13,494 nt of DNA from JBFISM01 sp041608535 (GTDB lineage Bacteria; Actinomycetota; Acidimicrobiia; Spongiisociales; UBA5794): positions 1 through 13,494 of the forward strand of contig JBFISM010000103.1 in the NCBI GenBank assembly GCA_041608535.1. Reading direction: 5' to 3'. Below the pieces are notes generated by a model. It worked only from the letters and a program-made list of their open reading frames with translations, ran no database searches and was not told the origin of the DNA. The position numbers were made by a program, and so were the translations under genes. This document shows, one piece after another, positions 1 to 7,029 of this stretch. Each line of letters begins with the position of its first letter. Position 1 is the first letter of the stretch.

Positions 1-669
1 CACGACGGTGCCGGCGGGCAACGTGCGCCCCCGCTGGTGGAGCTTGCGCACGAACCACGCCATCGACTCCGCCGGGTGGTCGAGAACGGCGGCGCCGGCG
101 GCAGTCTCGATCACCTCACCGTTCTTCGTGAGGACACACCCGCACAGCGACAGGTCGGACACGATCTCCGATTCCTCACCGAGGATGTAGCCGCCCGCCG
201 ACGAGTTGTCCGCGGTGACGTCGGCAAGAGTGAACTCGTAGCCGGTGAAGCGGGAGTCGAGTATGTCGATCGCCGGCATGATCGACTCGGTCGCGGCGAG
301 TACCTCCTCGGCGGTCACCTCCGGTCCGGCGAGCTCGGCTCCGGTGCGGAACGCCATCTCGGGTTCGGCGCGCGGCTGGATCAGCCACGATCGATCGAAC
401 TCGCCCCGGCCGCCTGTGCCAAACAGCATCGACTGCGTCATCCAGCCATACAGCGGTTCGCTCACGTTGACCTGCTGTTGTTTGACCTTCGAGGTGAGCC
501 CGATCTTCGCTGCCGTGATGGGCGCATCGTGGCGCTGGAGCACAGCGTCCTGGACGTCATACGCGGCATCGACACTGAGCCCGATCTCGGTCGCAAAGGG
601 TGCCATCGAGGTGCCCGCATTCACGGCGGTGATCAGCCGGTCGGCGAGCGCTTCCACATCAATCGTCAT
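1..669 (-). CDS. 4-oxalocrotonate decarboxylase-like protein (DmpH/XylI type), 3' end cut by window
   Basis: The reading frame starts at the ATG at 669-667 and stays open for 223 codons to base 1, so roughly the last 35-45 residues are missing. It belongs to the hydratase/decarboxylase branch of the FAH-like superfamily, cytosolic enzymes needing a divalent metal. Visible motifs are KIGLTSKVK (residues 55-63), QPRAEPEMAF (98-107, metal-ligand Glu102 and Glu104), IDILDSRF (134-141), VTADNSSAGG (151-160) and LTKNGEVIETAAGAAVLDHP (180-199). The SRF...ADNSS arrangement resembles 4-oxalocrotonate decarboxylase, which converts 2-oxohex-3-enedioate to 2-hydroxypentadienoate and CO2, more than the sister hydratase encoded at 2772-3551. 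Residue 135 is Asp where the sister gene has the third ligand Glu. No clear Shine-Dalgarno precedes the ATG, but no earlier in-frame start exists for at least 17 codons. It follows the aldolase after a 168-bp gap. A second 2-hydroxypentadienoate hydratase is the alternative reading. Confidence 0.75.
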   Translation of the reverse strand, partial: MTIDVEALADRLITAVNAGTSMAPFATEIGLSVDAAYDVQDAVLQRHDAPITAAKIGLTSKVKQQQVNVSEPLYGWMTQSMLFGTGGRGEFDRSWLIQPRAEPEMAFRTGAELAGPEVTAEEVLAATESIMPAIDILDSRFTGYEFTLADVTADNSSAGGYILGEESEIVSDLSLCGCVLTKNGEVIETAAGAAVLDHPAESMAWFVRKLHQRGRTLPAGTVV

Positions 670-764
670 ATGGGTGATGACGTTACCGGCGGGCCGAAGT
701 GGGGGTGGTCGGTTGTGCCACCTGCCGGAACGGTCGCCATCCCGGGCCGGTGGACAGGAACTGA

Positions 765-848
765 CACAACCTAAGGCTGCGGATCGCGGAAAGCGCGCGC
801 GACAGCCGAAAGTACGCGATCAGCGCGCGCTACAGCCTTAGGTTTGTG
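765..848. repeat. large imperfect hairpin overlapping the aldolase stop codon
   Basis: The arms AACCTAAGGCTG (768-779) and CAGCCTTAGGTT (833-844) are perfect 12-bp inverted repeats. CAC at 765-767 and GTG at 846-848 add three more pairs across a single-base bulge at 845. The 53-nt interior is itself rich in GCGCGC runs (around 792-800 and 822-830) that can pair with each other. The right arm supplies the TAA stop (complement of 838-840) of the aldolase gene. In the minus-strand transcript the structure forms immediately at the end of the aldolase and before the decarboxylase-like gene. It may be an RNA-processing or attenuation hairpin or a small inserted palindromic element. No U-run follows it, so a classical intrinsic terminator is unlikely. 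Confidence 0.7.
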
Positions 849-1869
849 AAGCGGCGGCTTCGGCTGCTCGTCGCTGTAGCTCGACGGCGACGTCGATGAT
901 CATGTCTTCTTGGCCGCCGACGACGCGGCGTTCGCCGAGCTCCAGCAGGATGTCGGTGGTGGGCACGCCGAAGCGCTCGGCGGCTCGTTTGGCGTGGAGC
1001 AGGAACGAGCCGTAGATGCCGACATAGCCGAGCAACAGACCGTCCCGGTCGATCACCCCCTGGGTCGGATGGAGCGGCCGAACCACCTCCTCGGCGACAC
1101 TCATCACCCCCAGTGGATCCACACCCGTGTCGACCCCGGACTTCTCGAACGCCGCCACCAGGATCTCGGTGGGACAGTTGCCGGCCCCGGCGCCGAGTCC
1201 GGTCGTGCATCCGTCGATCTGGTCGACACCCTCTTCGAGCGCCGCCATCGAGTTGGCCACCGCCAGAGAGAGATTGTTGTGGGCATGGAGCCCCACCTGA
1301 GTCGCCGGATCGAGCCCGGCCTTCAACGTGGCCACCCGGCGCCGGGCATCGGTGATCGTCATGGCGCCGGCGGAGTCGACGCAGTACACGGCATCGGCCC
1401 CATAGGACTCCATCAGCTTTGCCTGCTCCAGCAGATCTTCAGGCGAGATCATGTGCGCCATCATGAGGAACCCGACTGCCTCCATCCCCAGGTCCCTGGC
1501 GAGCGCAACGTGCTGTGCGGCGATGTCGGCCTCGGTGCAATGGGTGGCTATCCGCGCCACCTCGACTCCCATCCCGGCCACCTCCACGAGGTCGTCCTTG
1601 ATGCCGATACCGGGCAACATGAGCACGGCGATCTTGGCGGTCTCGGCCTCTTCCAATGCAGCTTGCACCAGCGTCTTCTCGTTGGTGTGGGAGAACCCGT
1701 AATTGAACGAGGACCCACCCAGGCCGTCACCGTGTGACACCTCTATCACCGGGACGCCCGCTGCATCGAGGCCACGCACGACGGCCCGCACCTGCCCTTC
1801 GGTGAATTGATGTGCCAGCGCATGAGAGCCGTCGCGCAACGTGGAATCGGTCAGCCGGAAGACAGTCAC
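838..1869 (-). CDS. mhpE: 4-hydroxy-2-oxovalerate aldolase (DmpG/MhpE/HsaF type)
   Basis: This 343-aa protein cleaves 4-hydroxy-2-oxovalerate into pyruvate and acetaldehyde; family members form a channelling complex with acylating acetaldehyde dehydrogenase. Its length is normal for the family. The N-terminal TIM barrel of the DRE-TIM (HMGL-like) class carries the signature LTDSTLRDGSHALAH (residues 6-20) with catalytic Arg12 and metal-ligand Asp13. The second metal site is GLHAHNN (193-199, His195 and His197), followed by GLGAGAGNCPTE (224-235). The C-terminal communication domain holds LLGYVGIYGSFLLHAK (279-294). The GTG start at 1869-1867 overlaps the TGA of the dehydrogenase gene in a GTGA arrangement, which implies translational coupling. 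The TAA stop lies inside a large inverted repeat. The paired neighbour makes the assignment firm; which named homologue (DmpG, BphI, HsaF) is closest cannot be decided by eye. Confidence 0.96.
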   Translation of the reverse strand: MTVFRLTDSTLRDGSHALAHQFTEGQVRAVVRGLDAAGVPVIEVSHGDGLGGSSFNYGFSHTNEKTLVQAALEEAETAKIAVLMLPGIGIKDDLVEVAGMGVEVARIATHCTEADIAAQHVALARDLGMEAVGFLMMAHMISPEDLLEQAKLMESYGADAVYCVDSAGAMTITDARRRVATLKAGLDPATQVGLHAHNNLSLAVANSMAALEEGVDQIDGCTTGLGAGAGNCPTEILVAAFEKSGVDTGVDPLGVMSVAEEVVRPLHPTQGVIDRDGLLLGYVGIYGSFLLHAKRAAERFGVPTTDILLELGERRVVGGQEDMIIDVAVELQRRAAEAAASQT

Positions 1870-2768
1870 GCCATCCGTCCCGCCATCGCCTCACCAACCC
1901 GCAATGCCGCGGCCGTCATGATGTCCAGATTGCCCGCATACGACGGGAGGAAGTCGGCAGCTCCTTCCACTTCGAGCAGCGCTACGACGCGGCCCGCCGC
2001 CACGCCTCCGGGAGTGTTGAACGGGCCCTCGTCGAACACCGGATCCGACTTGAGCCGGTAGCCGGGGACATACTCGGCCACACGGTCGACCATCTCGACG
2101 ATCGACTTGGCGATGAGCGTCTCGTCGAAACCACCGAGCAAGGCACAGAAGACGGTGTTGCGCATCATGATGGGTGGCTCGGCCGGGTTGAGCACCATGA
2201 TCGCTTTGCCGATCCCGGCGCCGCCGACCTCCTCGAGGGCCTGCGACGTGGTCTTGGTGAACTCGTCGATGTTCTGCCGGGTACCGGGTCCGGCCGACTT
2301 GGACGCCACGGTGGACACGATCTCCGCGTAGGGAACTTCACCGGTCACCTCGTGCACCGCCGCCACGATCGGGGCGGTTGCCTGGCCGCCACACGTGATC
2401 ATGTTGACGTTGGGCGCATCGAGATGAGCCTCGAGGTTCACCGTGGGCACGACATTGGGGCCGAGCTTCGCCGGGGTGAGGTCGACCGTGCGAAGCCCGG
2501 AGGCCTCGTAGCGGGGTGCGTTGAGGTGGTGCACCCACGCCGATGTGGCTTCGAAGACGATGCCAAAGTCTCCAGCACGTTCGATCAGCCAGTCGACACC
2601 ATCGTGGGTCGCCGCGACACCGGCGGCTCGGGCCCTCGCCAGACCTTCCGATTCGGGATCGATCCCCACCATCGCCGCCGGTTCGAGCACGTCGGAACGC
2701 AGCAGCTTGTACATGAGGTCGGTGCCGATGTTGCCGGGCCCGACGATGGCGCAGGGGATCCGGGACAT
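1866..2768 (-). CDS. mhpF: acetaldehyde dehydrogenase, acylating (DmpF/MhpF/HsaG type)
   Basis: This 300-aa enzyme oxidises acetaldehyde handed over by the aldolase to acetyl-CoA, using NAD+ and CoA. The N-terminal Rossmann motif is IVGPGNIGTDLMYK (residues 8-21). The catalytic cysteine is Cys126 in NMITCGGQATAP (122-133), the hallmark of this family. Other conserved stretches are GPGTRQNIDEFTKTT (160-174), MVLNPAEPPIMMRNTVF (191-207) and VFDEGPFNTPGG (244-255). Two start codons sit side by side: GTG at 2771-2769 and ATG at 2768-2766. I prefer the ATG because MSRIPCAIVG gives the usual N terminus; a GGTGG sequence lies about 8 nt upstream. The upstream hydratase stops at 2772, so the genes nearly abut, and the aldolase overlaps its 3' end. 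Confidence 0.96.
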   Translation of the reverse strand: MSRIPCAIVGPGNIGTDLMYKLLRSDVLEPAAMVGIDPESEGLARARAAGVAATHDGVDWLIERAGDFGIVFEATSAWVHHLNAPRYEASGLRTVDLTPAKLGPNVVPTVNLEAHLDAPNVNMITCGGQATAPIVAAVHEVTGEVPYAEIVSTVASKSAGPGTRQNIDEFTKTTSQALEEVGGAGIGKAIMVLNPAEPPIMMRNTVFCALLGGFDETLIAKSIVEMVDRVAEYVPGYRLKSDPVFDEGPFNTPGGVAAGRVVALLEVEGAADFLPSYAGNLDIMTAAALRVGEAMAGRMA

Positions 2769-2771
2769 CAC

Positions 2772-3551
2772 TCACACCACCTTTCCCTGGACGGTACCGA
2801 GCCGGTCGAAGTCCGCCCGGAACGTGTCTCCGGCCACGATGGGGACGGCAGCATGCAACGAGCCGGTCATCACTACGTGACCCGCCTCGAGCGTGATCCC
2901 GAGCTCACCGAGTGTGTTGGCCGCCCAGGCGACGGCATTGAGCGGATCGTCGAGCGCCGCCGCCCCGGCACCGGTGGCCACGATCTCGCCGTTGTGCCGG
3001 AACACCATGCCGGTCAGCCGTAGCTCGAAATCGTCGATGGACACCACATCCGACGACACGACGATGGCCCCACACGATGCGAGATCGGCAATGGTGTCGA
3101 TGAGCTTGATGCGCCAGTCCACGATTCTGCTGTCCACGATCTCGACCGCAGCCGACGCCCCGGCAGCGGCAGCCCGCACGTCGTCGACGGTGACTCCCGG
3201 TCCGCGCAGCGGTGAGGCGAGCACCACTGCGATCTCGGCCTCGGCGCGGGGAGCGATGAACTGCGCCGCTTCCACCTCGGCGTCCTCGCCGTACATCATG
3301 GAGCCGAGTACGGCCGCGTAGTCGGGCTGGTCGATGCCCAACATCGTTTGCATCGGACGCGACGTCAGGCCGAGCTTGTACCCGACGATCTCGTCGCCTT
3401 CGGCGAGCATGTCCTCGACGATCGCCCGCTGGATGGCATAGGCATCCGCCGGCGTCAGCGCCGGATACGTGTCGGACAACGGCTCGATGGGAACCCGGGT
3501 GCGTCTCGCCGTGGAGAGAGCCGCTGCGATCTCGGCGTGGTTGATGGCCAC
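2772..3551 (-). CDS. mhpD: 2-hydroxypenta-2,4-dienoate (2-keto-4-pentenoate) hydratase
   Basis: This 259-aa enzyme adds water to 2-hydroxypenta-2,4-dienoate to give 4-hydroxy-2-oxovalerate, the substrate of the aldolase two genes downstream. Key stretches are VGYKLGLTS (residues 56-64, active-site Lys59), PRAEAEIAVVL (101-111, metal-ligand Glu104 and Glu106), AAVEIVDSRIVDWRIK (134-149, third ligand Glu137) and GEIVATGAGAAALDDP (188-203). The wording DWRIKLIDTIADLAS is hydratase-like and differs from the decarboxylase-like paralogue at 1-669. The start is GTG at 3551-3549, chosen because a strong AGGAGG (complement of 3559-3564) lies 7 nt upstream; the frame runs open much further but only as antisense of the divergent region and antiporter. 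It is the first gene of the meta operon. HsaE, DmpE and MhpD are family names for the same activity. Confidence 0.93.
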   Translation of the reverse strand: MAINHAEIAAALSTARRTRVPIEPLSDTYPALTPADAYAIQRAIVEDMLAEGDEIVGYKLGLTSRPMQTMLGIDQPDYAAVLGSMMYGEDAEVEAAQFIAPRAEAEIAVVLASPLRGPGVTVDDVRAAAAGASAAVEIVDSRIVDWRIKLIDTIADLASCGAIVVSSDVVSIDDFELRLTGMVFRHNGEIVATGAGAAALDDPLNAVAWAANTLGELGITLEAGHVVMTGSLHAAVPIVAGDTFRADFDRLGTVQGKVV

Positions 3552-3765
3552 GGTGGCACCTCCTGCAGCGAGCGTAGCCAGCACGACGCGGGCCGCTCTC
3601 ACCGTGCCGTCCAGCGGGACGCGCCAAGGAACCCGGCCTTCGCCGATACTACGTGGGTCCGGTCTAGGATTCCGTCCTCGGTCAGCGAGGAGTCGACGTG
3701 ACCGGGCATGACCTCGGTTCACATGACCGGCCCCGGCGCCGGTTGGCCCCCTCGGGGATACAGGC
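3552..3765. promoter_or_regulatory. divergent control region between the meta operon and the antiporter
   Basis: This 214-bp non-coding space must hold both promoters. On the minus strand a -10-like TAGTAT (complement of 3646-3651) would give a leader of roughly 90 nt before the GTG at 3551; no convincing -35 hexamer is visible. A small hairpin TCCTCG-GTCAG-CGAGGA lies near 3674-3690. Three copies of TGACC start at 3699, 3709 and 3724, the first two one helical turn apart. The inverted repeat ACCGGC (3726-3731) / GCCGGT (3738-3743) lies just upstream of the antiporter ribosome-binding site. Any of these could be an operator; no regulator can be assigned from the sequence. Confidence 0.4.
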
Positions 3766-6264
3766 TTGACTGCGATGCGGCCGTCCGGTGTCAAACGCAC
3801 CGCGGTGATGTATGTCACCATGTTCTTGGCCACCGCCGTCTCCCTGATCGCGATCCTGGTCCACGGCAACACACTGCAATCAGTGCCGGAGGTCGCTCGC
3901 TCCCTCGACACGACGAGCCTTGCCGACTGCCTCGGTACCCGGCTGACTGCCGTGCAGTCGGGCGCATTCGTCGACCTGCATGTGCCCAGTGCCAGCGGCA
4001 GCGATGCCGTGGAGGGTGAGCTCGGGGACCGCGTGCTGCGGGGACGGATCGACGCCGCCGGCACCGGCCGCCTCGACGGCAACTGCCTCGACGGCTCCGT
4101 CCTACGCCTCGATGTGAGAGTACAAGACGACGGCGGGTTGGACGCAGTGGTGGGCGGTGCCGCGGGCACGCCAATTTCTTTCGCCCCCGGTGATGCTGCC
4201 GATGTGCCGGCCACTGCCGCTGCCGAGCCGCTCGAGGGAGGCGAGCTCATCGCTCGCATGTTCCTCGCCGTCGCCGTGATCATGGCCGCTGCCCGCCTGG
4301 TGGGTGCCGCGTTTGCGATGATCCGCCAGCCGCAGGTGATCGGCGAGATCGTGGCCGGCATCCTCCTCGGTCCGAGCTTGCTCGGTTTCGTCGCACCGGA
4401 GGTGGCGGATTACCTGTTCCCACCGGGTGTCGTCGACGTGCTCATCGTCATGGCTCAATTCGGTCTGATCCTCTTCATGTTCCTCATCGGGCTCGAGCTG
4501 GATCTGTCACTCATTCGCGGTTCGGGCCACACCGCCGTCTTCGTCAGCCACGTATCGATCGTCGCCCCACTCGTCCTCGGTGCGGCTCTGGCCATCCCCA
4601 TCTATCCACTGGTCGGTTCGGGATCCTTCAGTGCCTTTGCGCTCTTCATGGGTGCCGCCATGGCGATCACCGCCTTCCCCGTACTGGCTCGAATCCTCAC
4701 CGACAGCGGACTCCATAACACTCGGCTCGGCACGCTTGCCATAAGTTGCGCTGCAGTTGACGACGTCACGGCGTGGTGTGTGTTGGCGGTCGTGGTGAGC
4801 ATCGCCAAGGCGACCGGAGCGGCGGGCGCACTGGCGACCATCGGGCTGGCAGTCGTCTTCATCGCGGCGATGATCGGCTTGATCCGCCCACTCCTGCGGC
4901 GGCTGGAATGGGTTCACGCCCAGCGGGGCCGTCTCGGTGCGCAGCTCACGGCGGCTCTGCTCGTCGGCCTGCTGTTGAGCGCCTGGGCCACAGAGGTGAT
5001 CGGCATCCACGCCATCTTCGGCGCATTCCTGGCCGGTGCGGTTCTCCCCCGGTCCGGGGATCTGGCGCGGGAGCTCACCGGGAGGCTCGAGGACCTCACC
5101 GTGCTGTTCCTACTCCCCATCTTCTTCGCTGTGGTCGGGCTGTCGACGAGCATCGGTCTGCTCGACCAGCCGGTGCACTGGTTCATTGCTGCGGCGGTGC
5201 TGGCGACTGCGGTCGCCGGCAAGTGGGGCGCCGGGACGGCGGCAGCTCGGCTGGCGGGGGAAGGCTGGCGCGAGTCCAACGCGCTGGGGATTCTCATGAA
5301 CACGCGAGGACTAGCCGAGATCGTGATCCTCACCGTGGGGCGCGAGCTGGGGGTCATCTCGCCCGCGCTCTTCACGGCGATGGTGCTGATGGCGCTGACT
5401 ACCACCCTCATGACGACACCGCTCTTGGCGCTGTTCTACCCGAAACGACGATTTGCGGAGATCGAAGCGGCCGAGCCGAGCCCCGCGGAGACCCAGCCCT
5501 ACCGGGTGATGGTGGCCGTAGGCGACCTCAAGTCGGCTGAGAATCTCGTCGCCATCGCCTCGAAGATGCGCGGCCCCACGGGTCCGCCGGAACTGCTGCT
5601 CGTGCGTGTGCTCGAACTGCGCGGTGATGAGCATCTCTGGTCGCACCCGCAGACCGTGACCGACGAGGAAGATGCAGTGGCCACTCAGCTGGCGCCGCTC
5701 GTGGCGGATCTGCGGGGTGCAGGTGTCACCGCTGAGGCACACGTCGAGGTCGGCAGCGATCCGGCGACGACGCTGGCTCAGATCGCCGAAGCGCGCAAAG
5801 CCGACGTCATCCTTCTGGGGATGCACCGCTCGTTGATCTTCACAAGGGTGTTCGGCGGCGTCGTCGAGGGTGTGCTGGCGGCCGCAACGTGCCGGGTGGC
5901 GATCGTGGTCGGTCCGACCGGCCCTGCTCGGCGGCCGATGGAGCTGCGACCGGGACCGGTAATCGTCGTCACAGGGGGTCCCGATGAGCAGGCTGCGATC
6001 GATGTGGCCGAGCGCCTGGCTCGGGCCGCCGACTCCACGCCGCATCGGATCACGCAAGCGGAGCTTCCAGTGGCTACGGCCCACGCCGTGGTGATCGGAT
6101 ATGCGGAGATGACGGCAGCGCACGCCGGGTTGCCGAGACACGAGCTCGTAGGCGACGACGGACCGGTGGTCATTGCCGTCCGCAGCGCCGCAGCCGGACG
6201 ACGGCGTCTTCTCTCACGCTCGGGTGAAGTCCCTGCCACCGGAGAACGGGCCTCGCAACGCTGA
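3766..6264 (+). CDS. CPA2-family monovalent cation/proton antiporter with C-terminal USP-like domain
   Basis: An 832-aa integral membrane protein predicted to exchange Na+ or K+ for protons. After a first membrane segment (about residues 13-33) comes an unusual 130-residue presumably extracytoplasmic stretch with two cysteines (Cys55, Cys107). A run of about a dozen hydrophobic segments (165-558) then forms the exchanger core. Core motifs are RQPQVIGEIVAGILLGPSLL (187-206), FLIGLELD (239-246), AITAFPVLARIL (300-311) and AAVDDVTAW (329-337), whose Asp332-Asp333 is the family's ion-binding pair. The C-terminal 250 residues are soluble and alpha/beta, with a USP-like stretch ADVILLGMHRSLIF...AIVVG (679-716). 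Either TTG 3766 or ATG 3775 could be the start; GGGGA at 3754-3758 is 7 nt from the TTG but 16 nt from the ATG, so I chose the TTG. It ends convergently with the IclR gene. Its link to aromatic catabolism is inferred only from position. Confidence 0.88.
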   Translation: MTAMRPSGVKRTAVMYVTMFLATAVSLIAILVHGNTLQSVPEVARSLDTTSLADCLGTRLTAVQSGAFVDLHVPSASGSDAVEGELGDRVLRGRIDAAGTGRLDGNCLDGSVLRLDVRVQDDGGLDAVVGGAAGTPISFAPGDAADVPATAAAEPLEGGELIARMFLAVAVIMAAARLVGAAFAMIRQPQVIGEIVAGILLGPSLLGFVAPEVADYLFPPGVVDVLIVMAQFGLILFMFLIGLELDLSLIRGSGHTAVFVSHVSIVAPLVLGAALAIPIYPLVGSGSFSAFALFMGAAMAITAFPVLARILTDSGLHNTRLGTLAISCAAVDDVTAWCVLAVVVSIAKATGAAGALATIGLAVVFIAAMIGLIRPLLRRLEWVHAQRGRLGAQLTAALLVGLLLSAWATEVIGIHAIFGAFLAGAVLPRSGDLARELTGRLEDLTVLFLLPIFFAVVGLSTSIGLLDQPVHWFIAAAVLATAVAGKWGAGTAAARLAGEGWRESNALGILMNTRGLAEIVILTVGRELGVISPALFTAMVLMALTTTLMTTPLLALFYPKRRFAEIEAAEPSPAETQPYRVMVAVGDLKSAENLVAIASKMRGPTGPPELLLVRVLELRGDEHLWSHPQTVTDEEDAVATQLAPLVADLRGAGVTAEAHVEVGSDPATTLAQIAEARKADVILLGMHRSLIFTRVFGGVVEGVLAAATCRVAIVVGPTGPARRPMELRPGPVIVVTGGPDEQAAIDVAERLARAADSTPHRITQAELPVATAHAVVIGYAEMTAAHAGLPRHELVGDDGPVVIAVRSAAAGRRRLLSRSGEVPATGERASQR

Positions 6265-6278
6265 CGGGAGACGTCAGC
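6260..6278. terminator. hairpin shared by two convergent stop codons
   Basis: GCTGACG (6260-6266) and CGTCAGC (6272-6278) form a perfect 7-bp stem around a GGAGA loop. The arms contain the TGA stop of the antiporter (6262-6264) and that of the IclR gene on the other strand (6274-6276). Placement in a 9-bp convergent gap suggests a bidirectional transcript end, but there is no T-run on either side. Confidence 0.45.
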
Positions 6279-7029
6279 CGAACCCGAGGCGATGTGAAGC
6301 TTGGGCCGCCGCTTCGATGACGGCCTGAATCACCTTGTGCCGTTTCGGCTCCATCCGATCGAGCGGACCTGCGGCTGAGATCGAAGCGACGATCCTGCCG
6401 GCTCGGCCGCGGATCGGGGCGGCAACCGACAACACATGCTCATCGGATTCGCTCCAGTTCTCGGCGAAGCCCTGACGGCGGATCTCCCTCAACTGCAGGC
6501 TCAGCTTGCGCATCGACGTGATGGTGTCAGCCGTTCTCGAGCGCAGCTCCCAGCCGTCGAGGGTGGCATCGCGCTCGGCGTCCGGCAGATATGCGAGCAG
6601 GCATTTCCCCGTGGCGGTGGCGTTGGCATCCATCCGACGCCCGATTTCGAGGAAGCGCCGCAGGCTGTGAGGCGAATCGAGGCGTTCGACGTACACCACC
6701 TCGCGTCCGTCGAGCACCGCCACATGGACCGTCTCTCCGGTTCGATTGCGGAGCACCTCCATCGGTGGGATGACGGCCTCGTGCAGGTCGATCCGGGACC
6801 GCACCGAGGTACCCAGGTCGTACATCGCCAGCCCCAGCCGGTACTTGCCGGTCTCGCTGTCTTGGGCGAGCAGCCCTTCCGTGCGCAGCGTCGACAGCAG
6901 GCGGTGCGTGGTCGACTTCGACAGATCGAGACGACGGGCCAGCTCGGACACCCCGTACTCCGGGGTCGCCGCCGAGAACTGTTTGAGGATCCGGGCGGCG
7001 TTCCGCACCGAGGAGAGCCCCTCAGCCAT
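6274..7029 (-). CDS. IclR-family transcriptional regulator
   Basis: A 251-aa DNA-binding regulator, probably controlling the adjacent aromatic-degradation genes in response to an aromatic acid or pathway intermediate. The N-terminal winged helix-turn-helix is clear: SSVRNAARILKQF (residues 6-18), YGVSELARRLDLSKSTTHRL (25-44) and GLLAQDSETGKYRLGLAM (52-69). The C-terminal ligand-binding domain includes ETVHVAVLDGREVVYVERL (98-116), RRMDANATATGKCLLAYL (130-147) and LSVAAPIRGRAGRIVASISA (200-219), typical of the fold. The ATG at 7029-7027 was chosen because GGAG (complement of 7038-7041) lies 8 nt upstream and the protein then has standard IclR length; longer in-frame versions would run back through the gene upstream. 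It overlaps that gene by 8 bp, so the two are translationally coupled. The activator or repressor role is not visible. Confidence 0.93.
   Translation of the reverse strand: MAEGLSSVRNAARILKQFSAATPEYGVSELARRLDLSKSTTHRLLSTLRTEGLLAQDSETGKYRLGLAMYDLGTSVRSRIDLHEAVIPPMEVLRNRTGETVHVAVLDGREVVYVERLDSPHSLRRFLEIGRRMDANATATGKCLLAYLPDAERDATLDGWELRSRTADTITSMRKLSLQLREIRRQGFAENWSESDEHVLSVAAPIRGRAGRIVASISAAGPLDRMEPKRHKVIQAVIEAAAQASHRLGFG

Noticed and set aside
37..774. A 245-codon plus-strand frame and other long plus-strand frames opposite the meta operon (for example 910-1737, 1812-3023).
   Set aside because: They are antisense shadows of clearly recognisable enzymes on the minus strand and show low-complexity Arg/Gly/His-rich composition typical of GC-rich shadows.
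2772..4361. A 529-codon minus-strand frame covering the hydratase with a long N-terminal extension.
   Set aside because: The extension is antisense to the antiporter and divergent region, and a strong AGGAGG places the true start at GTG 3551.
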